A stretch of DNA of 64,000 bases from DAOSXA01 sp964526835. GTDB taxonomy: Bacteria > Zixibacteria > MSB-5A5 > GN15 > FEB-12. A model generated the notes under the pieces. That model worked only from the letters and a program-made list of their open reading frames with translations, was not told the DNA's origin and did not search any database. Positions 27,437-35,223 of this stretch are shown here, in pieces. A program made the translations under genes and the position numbers. Location of the stretch: contig CAZGMK010000017.1 of the NCBI GenBank assembly GCA_964526835.1, positions 6,028-70,027 of the forward strand. Reading direction: 5' to 3'. Position 1 is the stretch's first letter; every line of letters starts with the position of its first letter.

Positions 27437-28744
27437 TCACTCCTCGCCCCTGAAAACCAGATTCCCGTTCATGATCGTATAGGCCACTTGCCCCGACAAC
27501 TCCCGACCGATGAATGGGCAATTCCGCGAACGAGACCGGAACTTGTCGGCCTGGACAGTCCATTTGCGATCCGGATCGATCACTGTAATGTCGGCCGGCG
27601 ATCCCTCTGACAAATTGCCGCCCGGCAGATCGAGGATGCGGGCGGGATTGATAGTCATCTTGCGGATAGCGTCGGCCCAGCTCAGGTAGCCCTTGTCGAT
27701 CAGAAACGTCTTGACGAGACCCAGGGTAGTCTCCAGGCCGATCATTCCTGGCGGCGCCATGTCGAATTCGCAGTCCTTGGCTTCGTCGGTATGGGGCGCG
27801 TGGTCCGAGACGATACAATCAATGGTTCCATCGACCAGTCCCTCGATCACCGCGTCGCGGTCGCTTCTGGTTCTCAGGGGCGGGTTGACGCGCAGATTGG
27901 TGTCGAAGGTCTTGCCGATCTCTTCGTCGGTGAGAATCATGTGGTGCGGCGTGGCCTCGGCGGTCACCCGGATTCCCTCGGCTTTGGCCTGCCTGATCGC
28001 CCCGACCGCCCCGGCTGTAGTCACATGCTGAATGTGGAGCCGCCCTCCGACCCGGCGACAGAGTGCGATGTCGCGCATGACCGCGATTTCTTCACTCACC
28101 GCCGGAGCTCCAGCCATTCCCAGGCGAGCCGATTGGTATGACTCGTTCATGACCGCCCCCGCGCACAAGTACTGATCCTCGGCGTGTTGCATCACCGGAA
28201 TGTCAAACATGCGCGCGTAGTCCAGCGCCCGGAGCATGATGGCCGGGTTCTGAACGTAGTTACCGTCATCGGTGACCGCTACCGCCCCCATCTTGACCAG
28301 GTCGCCGATCTCCGAGAGGGCCTCGCCCTTCAGTCCCTGTGTAATTGCACCGACAACATACACCCGGGCATCCGCCTCCTGGGCGCGATCCTGCACAAAG
28401 CGCACGGTCTCCTGGTTGTCGATAACCGGGCTGGTGTTCGGCATGCAGCAAATGGAAGTGAATCCGCCGGCGGCCGCGGCCCGACAACCGGAAACCACGG
28501 TCTCCGCTCGCTCGCGCCCCGGCTCGCGCAGATGCACATGAATATCGATCAGTCCCGGCACGACCAGCATGCCCGACGCGTCAATAATGCTTCCGGGCGC
28601 CATCTTCTCAAGAACGGCTGTGTTATCGTCCATCCCGGCAATAACGCCGTCCTTGATATAGACATTCAGGTCCTTGCCGAAGCCGAGGGCCGGATCCACC
28701 ACTCGCCCACCGACGATAGCCAGATCGAAGATCGATTCATTCAT
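27437..28744 (-). CDS. pyrC: Dihydroorotase, class I
   Basis: 435 residues. It catalyses reversible cyclisation of carbamoyl aspartate to dihydroorotate, step three of pyrimidine synthesis. Metal-binding motifs are HVHLREPG (His69, His71), NTSPVIDN (substrate Asn), QHAED, HIQHVTT and SDHAPHTDEAK with the catalytic Asp. This is the bacterial class I type with a Gram-positive-like arrangement. The start overlaps the pyrB stop by 8 bases, so the two are translationally coupled. Confidence 0.95.
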   Translation of the reverse strand: MNESIFDLAIVGGRVVDPALGFGKDLNVYIKDGVIAGMDDNTAVLEKMAPGSIIDASGMLVVPGLIDIHVHLREPGRERAETVVSGCRAAAAGGFTSICCMPNTSPVIDNQETVRFVQDRAQEADARVYVVGAITQGLKGEALSEIGDLVKMGAVAVTDDGNYVQNPAIMLRALDYARMFDIPVMQHAEDQYLCAGAVMNESYQSARLGMAGAPAVSEEIAVMRDIALCRRVGGRLHIQHVTTAGAVGAIRQAKAEGIRVTAEATPHHMILTDEEIGKTFDTNLRVNPPLRTRSDRDAVIEGLVDGTIDCIVSDHAPHTDEAKDCEFDMAPPGMIGLETTLGLVKTFLIDKGYLSWADAIRKMTINPARILDLPGGNLSEGSPADITVIDPDRKWTVQADKFRSRSRNCPFIGRELSGQVAYTIMNGNLVFRGEE

Positions 28745-29678
28745 CGCTGGTTTCCTCCTCGCGATCGGACAGTAGATAAAGCACGGCCATGCGGACCGCC
28801 TGGCCGTTGGTGACCTGATCCAGAATCACGGACTGCTCAGAGTCGGCGACAGTGCTCGACATCTCGACGCCGCGGTTGATGGGGCCGGGGTGCATTATCG
28901 TGAAATTATCGTTCAACCGCGCCAGGCGCTCGCGGTTGAGCCCCCACAGGTTGTTATACTCGCGCTGTGAGGGAAACAGACCTGATTGCTGGCGTTCAAG
29001 CTGGATGCGCATGACGTTGACGACATCGGCGCCCTCCAGGGCCTCATCGATCCGGGTGTAAACATCGACTCCGAACTGCTCGACCTTGTATGGAAACAGA
29101 GTAGAGGGACCGCAGACAGCAACCGAGGCGCCCATGGTCTTTAGCCCCCAAATGTTCGAGCGAATCACCCGCGAGTGGCGCACATCACCGATCAGGATCA
29201 CCCTGAGGCCGTCAAGACGACCATACTTCTTCCAGATAGTGTACATATCCAGAAGCGCCTGAGTGGGATGCTCATGGGACCCGTCGCCGGCGTTAATTAT
29301 ATTCGCGTCAATGCATTGAGTCAGAAAATAGGGCACGCCGACCGAGCCGTGGCGCACCACCACCATATCGATCTTCATGGCTTCTATATTCTGGACTGTA
29401 TCGCGCAGTGATTCTCCCTTTTTGACCGATGAAGCCGAAGCGCTGAAATTGACCGTATCAGCCGACAGCCTCTTTTCGGCCAGCTCGAATGAAATCCGAG
29501 TGCGGGTCGACGGCTCATAGAACAGATTGACTATGGTCAACCCCCGCAGGGTCGGCACTTTCTTGATTTTGCGTTCGATGATCTCCCGGAAGGGGTCGGC
29601 GGTCTCCAGAATGAGCTGGAGGTCCTTGCGCGAAACGCCTTCCAGGCCCAGCAAATGGCGCGAACTCAGTCGGCTCAC
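28737..29678 (-). CDS. pyrB: Aspartate carbamoyltransferase catalytic subunit
   Basis: 313 residues. It forms carbamoyl aspartate from carbamoyl phosphate and aspartate. The carbamoyl phosphate loop EPSTRTRISFE (Ser57-Thr60), the SVKKGESLRDT loop with the catalytic Ser/Lys, HPTQALLDMYTI and HPGPINRGVE are all present. No regulatory subunit gene (pyrI) is nearby, so control is expected through PyrR and not through CTP feedback. It overlaps pyrR by 4 bases and pyrC by 8. Confidence 0.95.
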   Translation of the reverse strand: MSRLSSRHLLGLEGVSRKDLQLILETADPFREIIERKIKKVPTLRGLTIVNLFYEPSTRTRISFELAEKRLSADTVNFSASASSVKKGESLRDTVQNIEAMKIDMVVVRHGSVGVPYFLTQCIDANIINAGDGSHEHPTQALLDMYTIWKKYGRLDGLRVILIGDVRHSRVIRSNIWGLKTMGASVAVCGPSTLFPYKVEQFGVDVYTRIDEALEGADVVNVMRIQLERQQSGLFPSQREYNNLWGLNRERLARLNDNFTIMHPGPINRGVEMSSTVADSEQSVILDQVTNGQAVRMAVLYLLSDREEETSDE

Positions 29679-30259
29679 TCCTTACTCCCTTTCTCGGAAT
29701 CACGGGTCGATTCTCTCAGCCCGTCGCGTTCAATATAGACCTGATCGCTATGGTCTTTCTCACCTACCTGCACGACTACCTGGTCGGCCCTGGCAGTGGG
29801 TATGTTGATGCCGACGTAATCGGGCTTGATGGGTAACTCGCGATGGCCGCGGTCCACCAGGACAGCCAGTTGAATCGTCCGGGGGCGGCCGAAGTCATTG
29901 ATCTGATTCAGGGCCGCTCGAACCGTCCGACCCGTGAACAGAACATCATCTACTATGACGATATCGCGGTCATCAACCGGAAAGTGCACTTCGGTGCGCT
30001 GGATAACAGGCTGATCGAGCTTGGTGTGAACATCGTCACGGTACAGACTAATGTCCATGAGGCCAACCGGAATCTCCACCCCTTCTACCTTGTTGATGAC
30101 TTCCGCGATGCGGCGGGCCAGGAAGGCGCCGCGAGTCAGGATACCGATCAGCGCCACTGTCGCGGCCCCTGAGTTGTGCTCCAGAATTTCGTGGGCGATA
30201 CGGACGAGCGCCCGGTTCATTTTGTCCTTGTCCAGGATGACATCTCGACGATCGGTCAC
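29675..30259 (-). CDS. pyrR: Pyrimidine operon regulator / uracil phosphoribosyltransferase PyrR
   Basis: 194 residues from a GTG at 30259, close to the ~180 expected of PyrR. PyrR binds pyr mRNA in response to UMP and may also act as a uracil phosphoribosyltransferase. It has the phosphoribosyltransferase PRPP loop IVIVDDVLFTGRTV and the LYRDD motif. An in-frame GTG at 30385 would add 42 residues without homology. The chosen GTG has a GGAGG at 30265-30269, five bases upstream, and overlaps the stop of a short leader ORF (GTGA), suggesting translational coupling. The gene heads the pyrRBC operon. Confidence 0.88.
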   Translation of the reverse strand: MTDRRDVILDKDKMNRALVRIAHEILEHNSGAATVALIGILTRGAFLARRIAEVINKVEGVEIPVGLMDISLYRDDVHTKLDQPVIQRTEVHFPVDDRDIVIVDDVLFTGRTVRAALNQINDFGRPRTIQLAVLVDRGHRELPIKPDYVGINIPTARADQVVVQVGEKDHSDQVYIERDGLRESTRDSEKGSKE

Positions 30260-30360
30260 AAGCACCTCCAGGCTGCTGATAGTGGGGATGTCGCCTGCGG
30301 GCCGCAGATTGCGGACCCGGCCCTCGCCCCGGCGATCCTCTGGTGGTGAAGTTTGGACAT
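30256..30360 (-). CDS. Putative 34-codon leader peptide of the pyrR operon
   Basis: A short frame from ATG (30360) to TGA (30256-30258) encodes 34 residues (MSKLHHQRIAGARAG... ending AAWRCL). Its stop shares bases with the pyrR GTG start. A purine-rich AGGAGA ribosome site lies in the loop of a perfect 6-bp hairpin just before the ATG. I do not recognise the peptide, and it has no U-rich or pyrimidine-codon run like E. coli pyrL. The value of the call is its position and coupling; it could be chance. Confidence 0.4.
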   Translation of the reverse strand: MSKLHHQRIAGARAGSAICGPQATSPLSAAWRCL

Positions 30361-30378
30361 CACGAATCTCCTTTCGTG
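30361..30378 (-). promoter_or_regulatory. Hairpin with ribosome-binding site in its loop, pyrR leader
   Basis: On the minus strand the 6-base arms CACGAA and TTCGTG enclose AGGAGA, directly abutting the ATG of the leader ORF. A protein binding this hairpin would block initiation there. PyrR-dependent translational repression at the first ribosome site is established in mycobacteria, so this is a plausible PyrR target. The loop does not closely match the Bacillus PyrR-binding loop consensus. Confidence 0.45.
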
Positions 30379-30463
30379 ACCTCACGGGGCCACATTAAAA
30401 GGACGTATAGCAGGACGGTCGGAATCCGGCTCGGCGGAGCCGAACCCGCCGCGTGGTCAAACC

Positions 30464-30492
30464 AGATTAACTGCGGGGCAGGGATTAGTCAA
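30464..30492 (-). promoter_or_regulatory. Candidate promoter of the pyr operon
   Basis: TTGACT (30487-30492, 5/6) and TAATCT (30464-30469, 3/6) are spaced by 17 bases on the minus strand. The transcript would start near 30457, with a ~95-nt leader before the leader ORF. That leader contains a GC-rich hairpin (about 30430-30450) without a following U-tract. Confidence 0.35.
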
Positions 30493-30527
30493 GCCCTGGC
30501 GCGGAGATTTCCGGGCAGCCCCGCCAG

Positions 30528-32003
30528 TCACTCGGGAAAGGCAACAAGCTCAGATGACCGTCTGTCCGACCAGAAGCCCTCCGCCGGCTGAATCTCGGCC
30601 CGACCCGATTGGTCGAGAACAACAATGCTGTCGGCCAGGAGCTTCTGCAGGGCTCCGTCGTGGCTTATAATGAGCAACCCGGTGCCCCGACTGCCTAGCT
30701 GACGCGCCAGCCGAACAAATCGGCCGACCCCTTCCTGGTCAAGGCCACAGGTAGGCTCATCGAATGCGACAAAACGAGGCTCCATGGCCAGAACCGAGGC
30801 AAAGGCCAGGCGTCTCTTTTCGCCGCCGGAGAGCGAAAACGGATCGCGACCGGCAAAGCGCTCGTAGGGCAACCCCACCCGGGCGAGCTGCCCCTCTACC
30901 TGGTCACCTGTCAGCTCGCGGCCCAGATTGGAGGGACCGAAGCGAATCTCCTCCTCGCAGGTGGTCAGAAAGAACTGCCGCTCCGGCTGCTGAAAGACGC
31001 CTGAAACTTGTCCGGAGAGCTGTCCCGCGGCGCTCCCGTCGCCGTCGAGGTATAGGACCGAGCCGGACGTGGGTGTCAGCAATCGACACACTAGGTGCGC
31101 CAGAGTCGTCTTGCCGGACCCGGATGGACCCACCACTCCGATCACCCGGCCGCGCTTCATTTCCAAACTCACGTCGTCAAGCACCGGGTGATCTTCGGCC
31201 CAGGCGAAGCTGACTTCCTCCAGCCTGATTCGGTTTATTAAGGAACTGTCGTTGTCCGGCTCGAAGGGGACAGGCGGTTCGCCCGGCGCCTCACTCGAAG
31301 TGTCATAGGCGATACCCCATTGCAGGCAATCATCGGAGCGTGCGAACACATCGGACGGGGAACCGTCGGCGACCAGCCTACCCTCATGGCATACCAGCAT
31401 GCGCCTGTACATCCGGGCTACTTCAGGATACTGCGTGATCCTGACCTCGATGAGGTCGGGATACTGGGCGCGCAGGCGGTCCAGTTCGGCGCGCAAAGAT
31501 CGTCGGCCGGCGACATCGAGATACGAATCCGGTTCATCGAGTATCACGATCGGCGGTTCGAAGACCATGGTCGCCGCCAGTGCGACGCGCTGTTTCTCAC
31601 CACCCGAGAGCTCACTTGTCAGGCGCCGCCGGAGATGATCGATGCCGAATCGAGCCAGCGTCGCGGCGATCCTGGACTCCATGTCGGACGGCGACATGCC
31701 GATGTTCTCCAGGCCGAAGGCTATCTCCTTCTCGACTGTCACCGCCACCATCTGATTATCGGGGTTCTGGAAGAGTATCCCCACCGGGCGAGGCGCCGGA
31801 CCGTCATAGTCGATTCTGATCCTCCCGCTGTCCGGAGTCAGCAGGCCGGCGATCAGCCGCGCCAGAGTCGACTTGCCGCCGCCGTTAGCGCCCATCACCG
31901 CCACCGCCTCCCCTGCCTTCAGTCGCATAGAAACACCGGCGACGGCCGTTTGGGGCCGACCGGGATACCTGTACACGACATTGTCGAGTTTAACCTGCGC
32001 CAT
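30528..32003 (-). CDS. Fused double ATP-binding protein of ECF/cobalt-type ABC transporter
   Basis: 491 residues with two nucleotide-binding domains in one chain, like EcfA1-EcfA2/YkoD fusions that power vitamin or metal uptake. Domain 1 has Walker A GANGGGKST (38-46), Q-loop LFQNPDNQ, signature LSGGE (132-136) and Walker B VILDEPD, but its switch His is Gln191 (ITQYPEV). Domain 2 has GPSGSGKTT, FQQPERQ, LSGGEKRR, FDEPTCGLD and an intact ISHD. No EcfT or substrate subunit gene lies nearby. The ATG at 32003 is preferred over TTG at 32015. Confidence 0.82.
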   Translation of the reverse strand: MAQVKLDNVVYRYPGRPQTAVAGVSMRLKAGEAVAVMGANGGGKSTLARLIAGLLTPDSGRIRIDYDGPAPRPVGILFQNPDNQMVAVTVEKEIAFGLENIGMSPSDMESRIAATLARFGIDHLRRRLTSELSGGEKQRVALAATMVFEPPIVILDEPDSYLDVAGRRSLRAELDRLRAQYPDLIEVRITQYPEVARMYRRMLVCHEGRLVADGSPSDVFARSDDCLQWGIAYDTSSEAPGEPPVPFEPDNDSSLINRIRLEEVSFAWAEDHPVLDDVSLEMKRGRVIGVVGPSGSGKTTLAHLVCRLLTPTSGSVLYLDGDGSAAGQLSGQVSGVFQQPERQFFLTTCEEEIRFGPSNLGRELTGDQVEGQLARVGLPYERFAGRDPFSLSGGEKRRLAFASVLAMEPRFVAFDEPTCGLDQEGVGRFVRLARQLGSRGTGLLIISHDGALQKLLADSIVVLDQSGRAEIQPAEGFWSDRRSSELVAFPE

Positions 32004-32074
32004 GATGATCAACAAGACAGCCGATGCCCCACTCCAGGGACACCGGCCTTGCAGTCAAGATCTCCCTGCGGCCG

Positions 32075-33544
32075 TCATTCGCCGAAGAAGCTCACGTCCA
32101 GATGCCGCGCCGCGGCCACTTCATCCAGTCGTCGCCGGGGCGTATTGTGCGGGGCTGTGGTGACCCTCTCGGGATCTTCGCGCACCTCGGCTGCCACCTG
32201 CTTCATAATGTCAGCGAAACGGTCGAGGGTCTCGCGGCTTTCGGTCTCGGTGGGCTCGATCATCATCGCTTCCGGCACAATCAACGGGAAGTAATTGGTC
32301 GGCGAATGAATCCCGAAATCGAGCAGGCGCTTGGATATATCGAGGGTCTTCACGCCGAGCTTCTTCTGACGGCTGCCGCTGATGACGAATTCATGCATAC
32401 ACGGGCAATCGTACGGCAGTTCATAGTCCTCGCGCAGCAGTTCCTTCAGGTAATTGGCGTTGAGCACGGCCGCTCGGCTGACCTCGGTGAGGCCCTCGCC
32501 ACCGAGCATTCGAATGTATGTCCAGGCCCGCACCATATTGGCGAAGTTGCCGTAGAAGGAATGCAGCCGGCCAATCGAATCCGGGCGATCATAGTTGAAG
32601 AACAGCTTCCCCTCGGCGTCCTTCTCGAGGACCGGATAGGGCTGGAAACGATCCAGTTCGGCGGTCAGCCCCAGGCCGCCTGCGCCCGGTCCGCCGCCGC
32701 CGTGCGGCGTGGAGAAGGTCTTGTGCAGATTGAAGTGCATGATATCGAAGCCCACGTCGCCGGGACGGAAGATGCCCATGTTGGAATTAAGGTTGGCGCC
32801 GTCAAGATACATCAGGCCGCCCGCCTCGTGCACGAGCTGTGCAATCTCCCGGATATGAGTCTCGAAGATGCCGAGGGTATTGGGGTTGGTCAGCATCATA
32901 CCGGCGATGTCGTCGTCGATCACCTCACGCACTGTGTCGGGCGACACCACGCCGTGCTCATTTGACTTGATCTGAACGGTCTCGAAGCCGACCGCGCTGA
33001 CCGAGGCCGGATTGGTCCCGTGGGCCGAGTCCGGGATGATTATCTTACGGCGTCTTCGGCCATTCAGTTCATGATATGCACGCATCACCAGAAGGCCGGC
33101 GAACTCACCGTGAGCCCCGGCCACCGGTTGCAGGGAGACCGACGGGAAACCCGATATCTCGCCGAGGTACCCGGATAAGTGCCACATCAGCCGCAGGATG
33201 CCCGACGCACTGCTGCACGGGGCAAGCGGATGAAAGCCGGTGAAGGTCGGGTTCGAGGCCGCGAGGTCGTTGACCTTCGGGTTGTATTTCATCGTGCAAC
33301 TGCCCAGAGGATAGAAGCCCTTATCGATGTGATGATTCATCACCGACAGGCCGACGAAATGGCGCATCGCCTCACCCTCGGTTACTTCGGGCAGAGCCGC
33401 GTCCTCGTCGCGACGAAAACGTTCGGGGATGTCGGCCAGAATCGTATCGGCGGACTCCTCGGTGGCCGGCAGAGTGAAGCCGGTACGTCCGGGCGCGGAC
33501 TTTCGGTAGATCAGCTCGGGCTTTTCGATCCAGTTAGCATCCAT
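32075..33544 (-). CDS. gcvPB: Glycine dehydrogenase (decarboxylating) subunit 2
   Basis: 489 residues, the C-terminal half of the split glycine decarboxylase P-protein. With GcvPA it decarboxylates glycine and passes the aminomethyl group to lipoyl-GcvH. The PLP lysine is in FNLHKTFSTPHGGGGPG; GSCTMKYNPKVN, SLQPVAGAHGE and SAHGTNPASV are family motifs. It is separated from gcvPA by three small genes. gcvT and the lipoamide dehydrogenase gene are not in this window. Confidence 0.95.
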   Translation of the reverse strand: MDANWIEKPELIYRKSAPGRTGFTLPATEESADTILADIPERFRRDEDAALPEVTEGEAMRHFVGLSVMNHHIDKGFYPLGSCTMKYNPKVNDLAASNPTFTGFHPLAPCSSASGILRLMWHLSGYLGEISGFPSVSLQPVAGAHGEFAGLLVMRAYHELNGRRRRKIIIPDSAHGTNPASVSAVGFETVQIKSNEHGVVSPDTVREVIDDDIAGMMLTNPNTLGIFETHIREIAQLVHEAGGLMYLDGANLNSNMGIFRPGDVGFDIMHFNLHKTFSTPHGGGGPGAGGLGLTAELDRFQPYPVLEKDAEGKLFFNYDRPDSIGRLHSFYGNFANMVRAWTYIRMLGGEGLTEVSRAAVLNANYLKELLREDYELPYDCPCMHEFVISGSRQKKLGVKTLDISKRLLDFGIHSPTNYFPLIVPEAMMIEPTETESRETLDRFADIMKQVAAEVREDPERVTTAPHNTPRRRLDEVAAARHLDVSFFGE

Positions 33545-33591
33545 CAGTTAAACTCACGCTGTCGAGGTTCGCCACCGCTTTGCAGCGGCAC

Positions 33592-34464
33592 TTATTCCCG
33601 GTCCCCGGCCTCTTCCGGGAGAGCGGTTATCTTCTCGATTTGACCCTGGCAATACTGAACCAGGCGGCTGTTGGGATGAGTGTTCACGAAGTCACGGAAC
33701 AGCCCCAGTGCCCTGGTCGTATCCCCCTTGGCCTTGGTGGTGATAGCCACCCAGACCAGCGCCTCTTCGGCGGTCGGCTGTCCCGCAAAGTCCCGGGCCA
33801 CCGCCTCGAAGGCATCAATGGCTTCCTCATGCTTGTCGGCGCGTCGAAGATCATCGGCCAGAGCCAGCCGAGCCTCACCCGAAAGCGAATCGAGTGGGTC
33901 GCCGGTTTCGATGACGCGCCTGAACCAGATCGCGGCGCTGTCACTCTGACCGCGATACTTGTATTTATCGGCAATGTCCCAGTACAGCTCGCGATCCGGC
34001 TCCGGGGTCTGGTCGGCTCTGTCGACCAGATCCTCGAGCGTACCGATGCCCTTCGCATAATCGCGAAAAGTCTTCAGGAAGTCCCCAGTTGGCAGGTAGC
34101 CGACCAGTCGATCAACTTCCTTGCCCTCGGCATCAACCATGACCAGGGTCGGGAACCCCCTAACATTGTAGCGGTTGGCAAGGGCCGTGTCTTCCTCGGC
34201 GTTGGTCTTGACCAGGAGCATTTCTTTGTCGAAAAACTCGATGGCCGCCGAATCGACCAGCACTACAGTATCAAGGGTCGTGCACCACTGGCACCAGTCG
34301 GTGTAAAACTTGATGACAACGTACTTATCCTCTTTCGCGGCTACCTTCATTGCCTCATCGAGGCTGGTGTAGTACGGGGCTTCAGTGAGCGGCTCACGCT
34401 CCGAGCAGGCGCCGAACATTATCGCTACCAGAATCGTGGTAATAAGGGTTGCCCGTTTCAGCAT
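33592..34464 (-). CDS. Thioredoxin-fold lipoprotein with C-terminal TPR-like region
   Basis: 290 residues. A hydrophobic signal with a Cys (TTILVAIMFGAC) suggests a lipoprotein, although Phe at -3 is unusual for a lipobox. A DsbD-gamma/thioredoxin-like domain (about 30-140) has the redox motif WCQWC and the cis-Pro region RGFPTLV. The C-terminal half (about 150-285) has helical repeats resembling TPRs. The likely place is the cell envelope with a thiol-disulfide role. ATG at 34464 has SD GGAGA; an in-frame start 18 bases upstream is less well placed. It lies inside the gcv operon, which is unexplained. Confidence 0.75.
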   Translation of the reverse strand: MLKRATLITTILVAIMFGACSEREPLTEAPYYTSLDEAMKVAAKEDKYVVIKFYTDWCQWCTTLDTVVLVDSAAIEFFDKEMLLVKTNAEEDTALANRYNVRGFPTLVMVDAEGKEVDRLVGYLPTGDFLKTFRDYAKGIGTLEDLVDRADQTPEPDRELYWDIADKYKYRGQSDSAAIWFRRVIETGDPLDSLSGEARLALADDLRRADKHEEAIDAFEAVARDFAGQPTAEEALVWVAITTKAKGDTTRALGLFRDFVNTHPNSRLVQYCQGQIEKITALPEEAGDRE

Positions 34465-34483
34465 GATCTCTCCGTGAATCAAT

Positions 34484-34876
34484 TTAAGGGTTTCCAGCTA
34501 TGTTGTCTCCAAAGTCGTCGCCGAGCACGGCCTTCAGAATCGAAACAGCCAAATCTCGAAATTCGCGCGGGACCACGATCATACGCTGTCCAATCGAATC
34601 CTCACTGCCGCTGGTTGAGCTCGGCGTCCCGACATTCAGACCCGTCATATCCGCCGGCAGCATCATGGCGGGAATGTTGTTCGAGTCCAGCGACCCCTTG
34701 GCAGTCCGGGAGTCGTCCGGATTATCCACATCGCCCACTACCACCCAACTGTCGTCGGGGCTTACCGCCGCGCTCGGCTTCGCTCTCCCCGGATAATCGA
34801 CCAGCACCTGGCGGCAGTCGGGACAGATCAGCACCGAGGCGTCGTACTCGTATTTGCAGCGTGGGCAGAACGACAT
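34484..34876 (-). CDS. Zinc-ribbon protein with DUF2007-like domain (paralogue 1)
   Basis: 130 residues. An N-terminal four-Cys zinc ribbon (FCPRCKYEYDASVLICPDC) is followed by a linker and a DUF2007-like ferredoxin-fold stretch (WVVVGDVDNPDDSRTAKGSLDS and IVVPREFRDLAVSILKAV). DUF2007 domains are thought to be signal-binding, without known biochemistry. The neighbouring gene upstream is a shorter paralogue. Both lie between gcvPA and gcvPB. Confidence 0.65.
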   Translation of the reverse strand: MSFCPRCKYEYDASVLICPDCRQVLVDYPGRAKPSAAVSPDDSWVVVGDVDNPDDSRTAKGSLDSNNIPAMMLPADMTGLNVGTPSSTSGSEDSIGQRMIVVPREFRDLAVSILKAVLGDDFGDNIAGNP

Positions 34877-34878
34877 AA

Positions 34879-35223
34879 TCAGTTAACCTGTCTTCTCCAC
34901 TTATCTCCCAGGGTCAGATCCAGAGCCTGACAGGCATCATCGAGCCAGGCGACGGGTACTGAAATCGTAAACTGCGGCAGATCGCGATTGAAGAACGGGT
35001 TGAGTGACAGGCCAAGGTTGCCGAAAAAACCGTCGCGCGAATGCACTACCACCGGAATCTCTAGCGACTTCAGCGTCTCCCGCGCCAAATCGGCGAAGAC
35101 ACGGTCCTGAACCGAGCCCACCACGATCCACTGGGCCTGCGCCTCCGGGTCAGCTTCCCACCCGCAGACGGGGCACTCGGTTACATCGCGAGCCATTGCG
35201 GTGCTACACCTGGGACACTTCAC
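34879..35223 (-). CDS. Zinc-ribbon protein with DUF2007-like domain (paralogue 2)
   Basis: 114 residues with the same plan as its neighbour: a CPRCS...CPVCGW ribbon, then WIVVGSVQDRVFADLARETLKSLEIPVVV and a C-terminal ISVPVAWLDDACQAL. Domain order and length suggest tandem duplication followed by divergence. Its first 20 bases overlap the gcvPA 3' end; the first ribbon Cys is residue 3, so this start is required. Function is unknown; the context hints at a link to glycine cleavage. Confidence 0.65.
   Translation of the reverse strand: MKCPRCSTAMARDVTECPVCGWEADPEAQAQWIVVGSVQDRVFADLARETLKSLEIPVVVHSRDGFFGNLGLSLNPFFNRDLPQFTISVPVAWLDDACQALDLTLGDKWRRQVN

Noticed and set aside
27429..27818. N-terminal extension of the DegT aminotransferase
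   Set aside because: The extra 130 codons lie out of frame inside pyrC; homology begins exactly at the ATG at 27428.
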